From: Syntrophomonadaceae bacterium
GTDB taxonomy: Bacteria; Bacillota; Dethiobacteria; DTU022; UBA8154
Reading direction: 5' to 3'
Assembly: GCA_007122565.1 (NCBI GenBank)
Contig: SKTJ01000224.1
Span: 1-6,600 of the forward strand
Length of the DNA stretch: 6,600 bases
Of this stretch, positions 5,290 to 6,600 are shown piece by piece. A program made the translations under genes and the position numbers. The notes under the pieces were generated by a model. The model had not been told where the DNA came from. It was given only the letters and a program-made list of their open reading frames with translations, and did no database searches. Numbering within the stretch: the first letter of the stretch is position 1; the number at the start of each line of letters is the position of its first letter.

Positions 5290-5876
5290 TGCTTTTTTTC
5301 CTCCCTTTTTTCCTCCCTTTTGATCTTGTGGATGCGTAAAAGCTCATCCCCTACTTCCAAAAACAGCTCTTCCACTTGCCGGTCGTCGAGCCAGGCCGGC
5401 AAATGGCCGTTGGCAACCATAGCCGAAAGTCCCAATTGAAAGACCCTCATTTTAAATAATAACCTCCGCCGTTCATCCAGGGTCAAACCACGCATGGATT
5501 CTTCCTCAGCGAGGGCTTCAAGGATGGAATTTTCAACGGTTTCATAGGAAGCCATGTATGGATTTGGCTCCATTGTCAATTCACGAAAGAGAACAGGGTA
5601 TGCACGGGCAAATGCCAGGCTGGCTTTCCCCATGTTTTCAAACAAATTCGCTCCTTTGTATTTTGCCACCAGTTCATCTGTGATGGTAAAAACACGCCTG
5701 ACCACGGCCGCAGTCAAATCGTCAATCGTAGCGAAGTTGACATAAATGGGTGCAACCGAACAGCCAAGGCGGTTAGCCACGCTGCGCGCGGTGATTGCGG
5801 ATAAACCCTTTTCCTTTGCAAGCTCATAAGCTGCTTCCACAATACTCTCTTTGTTAAATTTGGGTTTGGGAGGCAT
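5286..5876 (-). CDS. TetR/AcrR-family transcriptional regulator
   Basis: The protein has 196 residues, the standard length for the family. The N-terminal helix-turn-helix domain covers about residues 8-55: 'KESIVEAAYELAKEKG', then 'ITARSVANRLGCSVAPIY' with the recognition helix, then 'FATIDDL'. The C-terminal helical domain (about 56-180) would bind a ligand and dimerise; it is not diagnostic of a ligand. The tail is highly charged (KREEKREEKKQ) because its codons carry two GGGAGG sequences serving the next gene. The start ATG has AGGAGG 6 bases upstream. The stop overlaps the oxidoreductase start by 4 bases. A palindrome over the predicted transcription start suggests autorepression, with the oxidoreductase induced when the ligand, perhaps its lipid-like substrate, is bound. 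The ligand is inference. Confidence 0.9.
   Translation of the reverse strand: MPPKPKFNKESIVEAAYELAKEKGLSAITARSVANRLGCSVAPIYVNFATIDDLTAAVVRRVFTITDELVAKYKGANLFENMGKASLAFARAYPVLFRELTMEPNPYMASYETVENSILEALAEEESMRGLTLDERRRLLFKMRVFQLGLSAMVANGHLPAWLDDRQVEELFLEVGDELLRIHKIKREEKREEKKQ
5300..5317 (-). promoter_or_regulatory. Tandem Shine-Dalgarno sequences before the oxidoreductase start
   Basis: Two GGGAGG copies (5317-5312 and 5305-5300) sit 12 bases apart, each followed by an A-run, inside the last codons of the TetR gene. The nearer copy is 10 bases from the ATG at 5289. The arrangement encodes the REEK-REEK repeat and should favour coupled or re-initiated translation. Confidence 0.6.
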
Positions 5877-5882
5877 GCCACC

Positions 5883-5888
5883 CCTCCT
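5883..5888 (-). promoter_or_regulatory. Ribosome binding site of the TetR gene
   Basis: AGGAGG, a perfect consensus, lies 6 bases before the ATG at 5876. Confidence 0.85.
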
Positions 5889-5905
5889 TTTTAATATAAC
5901 TTGTG

Positions 5906-5922
5906 TTACATAACCTATGTAA
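5906..5922. promoter_or_regulatory. Perfect palindrome, candidate TetR operator
   Basis: TTACATA (5906-5912) and TATGTAA (5916-5922) are exact reverse complements around a 3-base centre. The site directly abuts the -10 box and covers the expected transcription start (near 5917), a classic repressor position. Seven exact pairs in an AT-rich stretch is suggestive; the assignment to the adjacent TetR protein rests on location. Confidence 0.65.
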
Positions 5923-5923
5923 T

Positions 5924-5952
5924 ATATTAAACCAAAAAAAATTCCCTGTCAA
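5924..5952 (-). promoter_or_regulatory. Sigma-A-type promoter of the tetR-oxidoreductase operon
   Basis: On the minus strand TTGACA (5952-5947, perfect) and TAATAT (5929-5924) have an optimal 17-base spacer containing a T8 run. The leader of about 40 bases carries the palindrome and the ribosome binding site. Confidence 0.8.
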
Positions 5953-6031
5953 GGGTAGTGAATAATTTTTTTTCGGATATATTCAACAGTCCATTATTGC
6001 CCAACCCTATTTTGCGGCCGGATAGCTTGAC

Positions 6032-6045
6032 GAAATTCCAATTTC
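6032..6045. repeat. Short perfect inverted repeat downstream of the IseA-like gene
   Basis: GAAATT (6032-6037) and AATTTC (6040-6045) are perfect arms around CC, within the 230-base gap between the IseA-like and TetR genes. No T-run follows on either strand, so it is not an intrinsic terminator. The rest of 5990-6106 shows no ORF or clear promoter; a lone TATAAT at 6079-6084 lacks a -35 box. Confidence 0.25.
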
Positions 6046-6106
6046 TATGATTAGAACCCTTATGTCTTTTAGATTTAATATAATGGTCCATATATCGTAC
6101 TAACCC

Positions 6107-6600
6107 TTATAATACTTTCAGGTAGTCTATACGCCAACCTTGACCCGCTACTTTTTTTAACCTTACATACCTGGTAACCCATTCCCGGTCAGCATACGGG
6201 ACTTTTAATTCATATTCCTTCGCGTCTTTTAACTCGCTGATTAGCGTCACCTGCGCCTTTTCCCATTCCAGGATGCATCCCCCATCTGCTTCCGATTGGA
6301 TTAAAAGACCCTCGTGCTCACGAATGTTAGCTTCCATGAAATCACGGCTTGCTTCCTCGGTATAGATCTCCAGCATATAAGAAAGAAGCTTTTCTTTTGT
6401 ACCCACATCACTACCCAGGTATCGGTAGTGAATACCATTAATAACTACTACTTCTTCGGGTCTTTCTCCACTGCCGCCCCCCATGGCATACCAGAATTTA
6501 TCCACTGCCTGCACGACCAGACTGACCACTTCTCCTATCTCAAGCTCGTCGGTGTCATCTGACGACCCATCAGGGTCCTGCTCTTGCGAATTGTAATCTA
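6107..6600 (-). CDS. IseA-family DL-endopeptidase inhibitor-like protein (3' part; N-terminus beyond right edge)
   Basis: The frame is open to the window edge, 163 complete sense codons plus the stop. GTG at 6529 is only an internal codon and should not be taken as the start. Before the domain is a low-complexity acidic stretch (DYNSQEQDPDGSSDDTDE) typical of a linker after a secreted or lipoprotein N-terminus, which would lie outside. The domain carries the IseA signature: 'GIHYRYLGSDVGTKEKLL' followed by 'IYTEEASRDFM', 'SEADGGCILEWEKAQVTL' and 'GQGWRIDYLKVL'. In Bacillus subtilis IseA (YoeB) is secreted, binds DL-endopeptidases such as LytF and LytE and inhibits peptidoglycan cleavage at cell separation and division sites. 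The family match is from remembered motifs. Whether this protein inhibits a hydrolase or uses the fold as a cell-wall-associated domain is unknown. Confidence 0.75.
   Translation of the reverse strand, partial: DYNSQEQDPDGSSDDTDELEIGEVVSLVVQAVDKFWYAMGGGSGERPEEVVVINGIHYRYLGSDVGTKEKLLSYMLEIYTEEASRDFMEANIREHEGLLIQSEADGGCILEWEKAQVTLISELKDAKEYELKVPYADREWVTRYVRLKKVAGQGWRIDYLKVL

Noticed and set aside
5934..5955. Terminator-like CCCT/AGGG stem followed by T8 on the minus strand
   Set aside because: The stem is only 4 bp and coincides with the -35 box of the tetR promoter; it is about 150 bases past the IseA-like stop.
5956..5967. TAGTGAATAATT resembling the tail of the REP-like unit
   Set aside because: Only the AT-rich tail matches; the diagnostic TGGGGTCAGG half is missing. 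A similar partial match, ATTATTCAC at 3789-3797, is also judged to be chance.
6107..6529. GTG at 6529 as the IseA-like gene start
   Set aside because: No ribosome binding site with clear priority was needed: the frame stays open to the edge with a linker-like composition, so the true start is outside.

Overview
The window looks like a chromosomal segment of a low-to-mid GC Firmicute, most likely a Clostridia-type anaerobe. The evidence is strong AGGAGG-type ribosome binding sites, TTGACA/TATAAT-type promoters, GTG and TTG starts, and two protein families typical of Gram-positive bacteria: a CvfB-type S1 RNA-binding protein and an IseA-type DL-endopeptidase inhibitor. The taxonomic call is inference only. 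Both edges cut genes.

Left part (1-1640). The 5' half of a cvfB-like gene runs leftwards off the window; its best start is a CTG with a well-placed Shine-Dalgarno. Divergent from it is a membrane-anchored glycerophosphodiester phosphodiesterase (662-1591, +). Its last 16 codons lie inside a REP-like inverted-repeat element at 1541-1639.

Middle part (1612-3002). A third copy of the same repeat unit sits at 1892-1918. It supplies the stop codon of a class I methyltransferase gene (2686-1912, -), which is broken by a single-base frameshift near 2272. The same copy supplies the apparent start of a small two-helix membrane ORF (1915-1655, -). The repeat family has therefore reshaped three coding ends within 400 bases.

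Centre (2929-3836). A stand-alone transcription unit has a near-consensus promoter flanked by an inverted repeat. It encodes a Phd/YefM antitoxin domain fused to a Uma2-type PD-(D/E)XK nuclease domain. This is the most system-like part of the window: a DNA-binding antitoxin module and a putative nuclease in one chain, possibly autoregulated. Its 3' end has an atypical tail that overlaps the convergent gene.

Right part (3790-6600). A two-gene operon (reading leftwards) encodes a TetR-family regulator and a CrtI-like FAD-dependent oxidoreductase. The genes overlap by 4 bases (ATGA). The promoter has a perfect 17-bp palindrome at the expected transcription start, which suggests TetR autorepression that also controls the oxidoreductase. 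The 3' part of an IseA-family cell-wall hydrolase inhibitor gene ends at 6107 and enters from the right edge.

No tRNA, rRNA, CRISPR array, transposase gene or convincing intrinsic terminator was seen.
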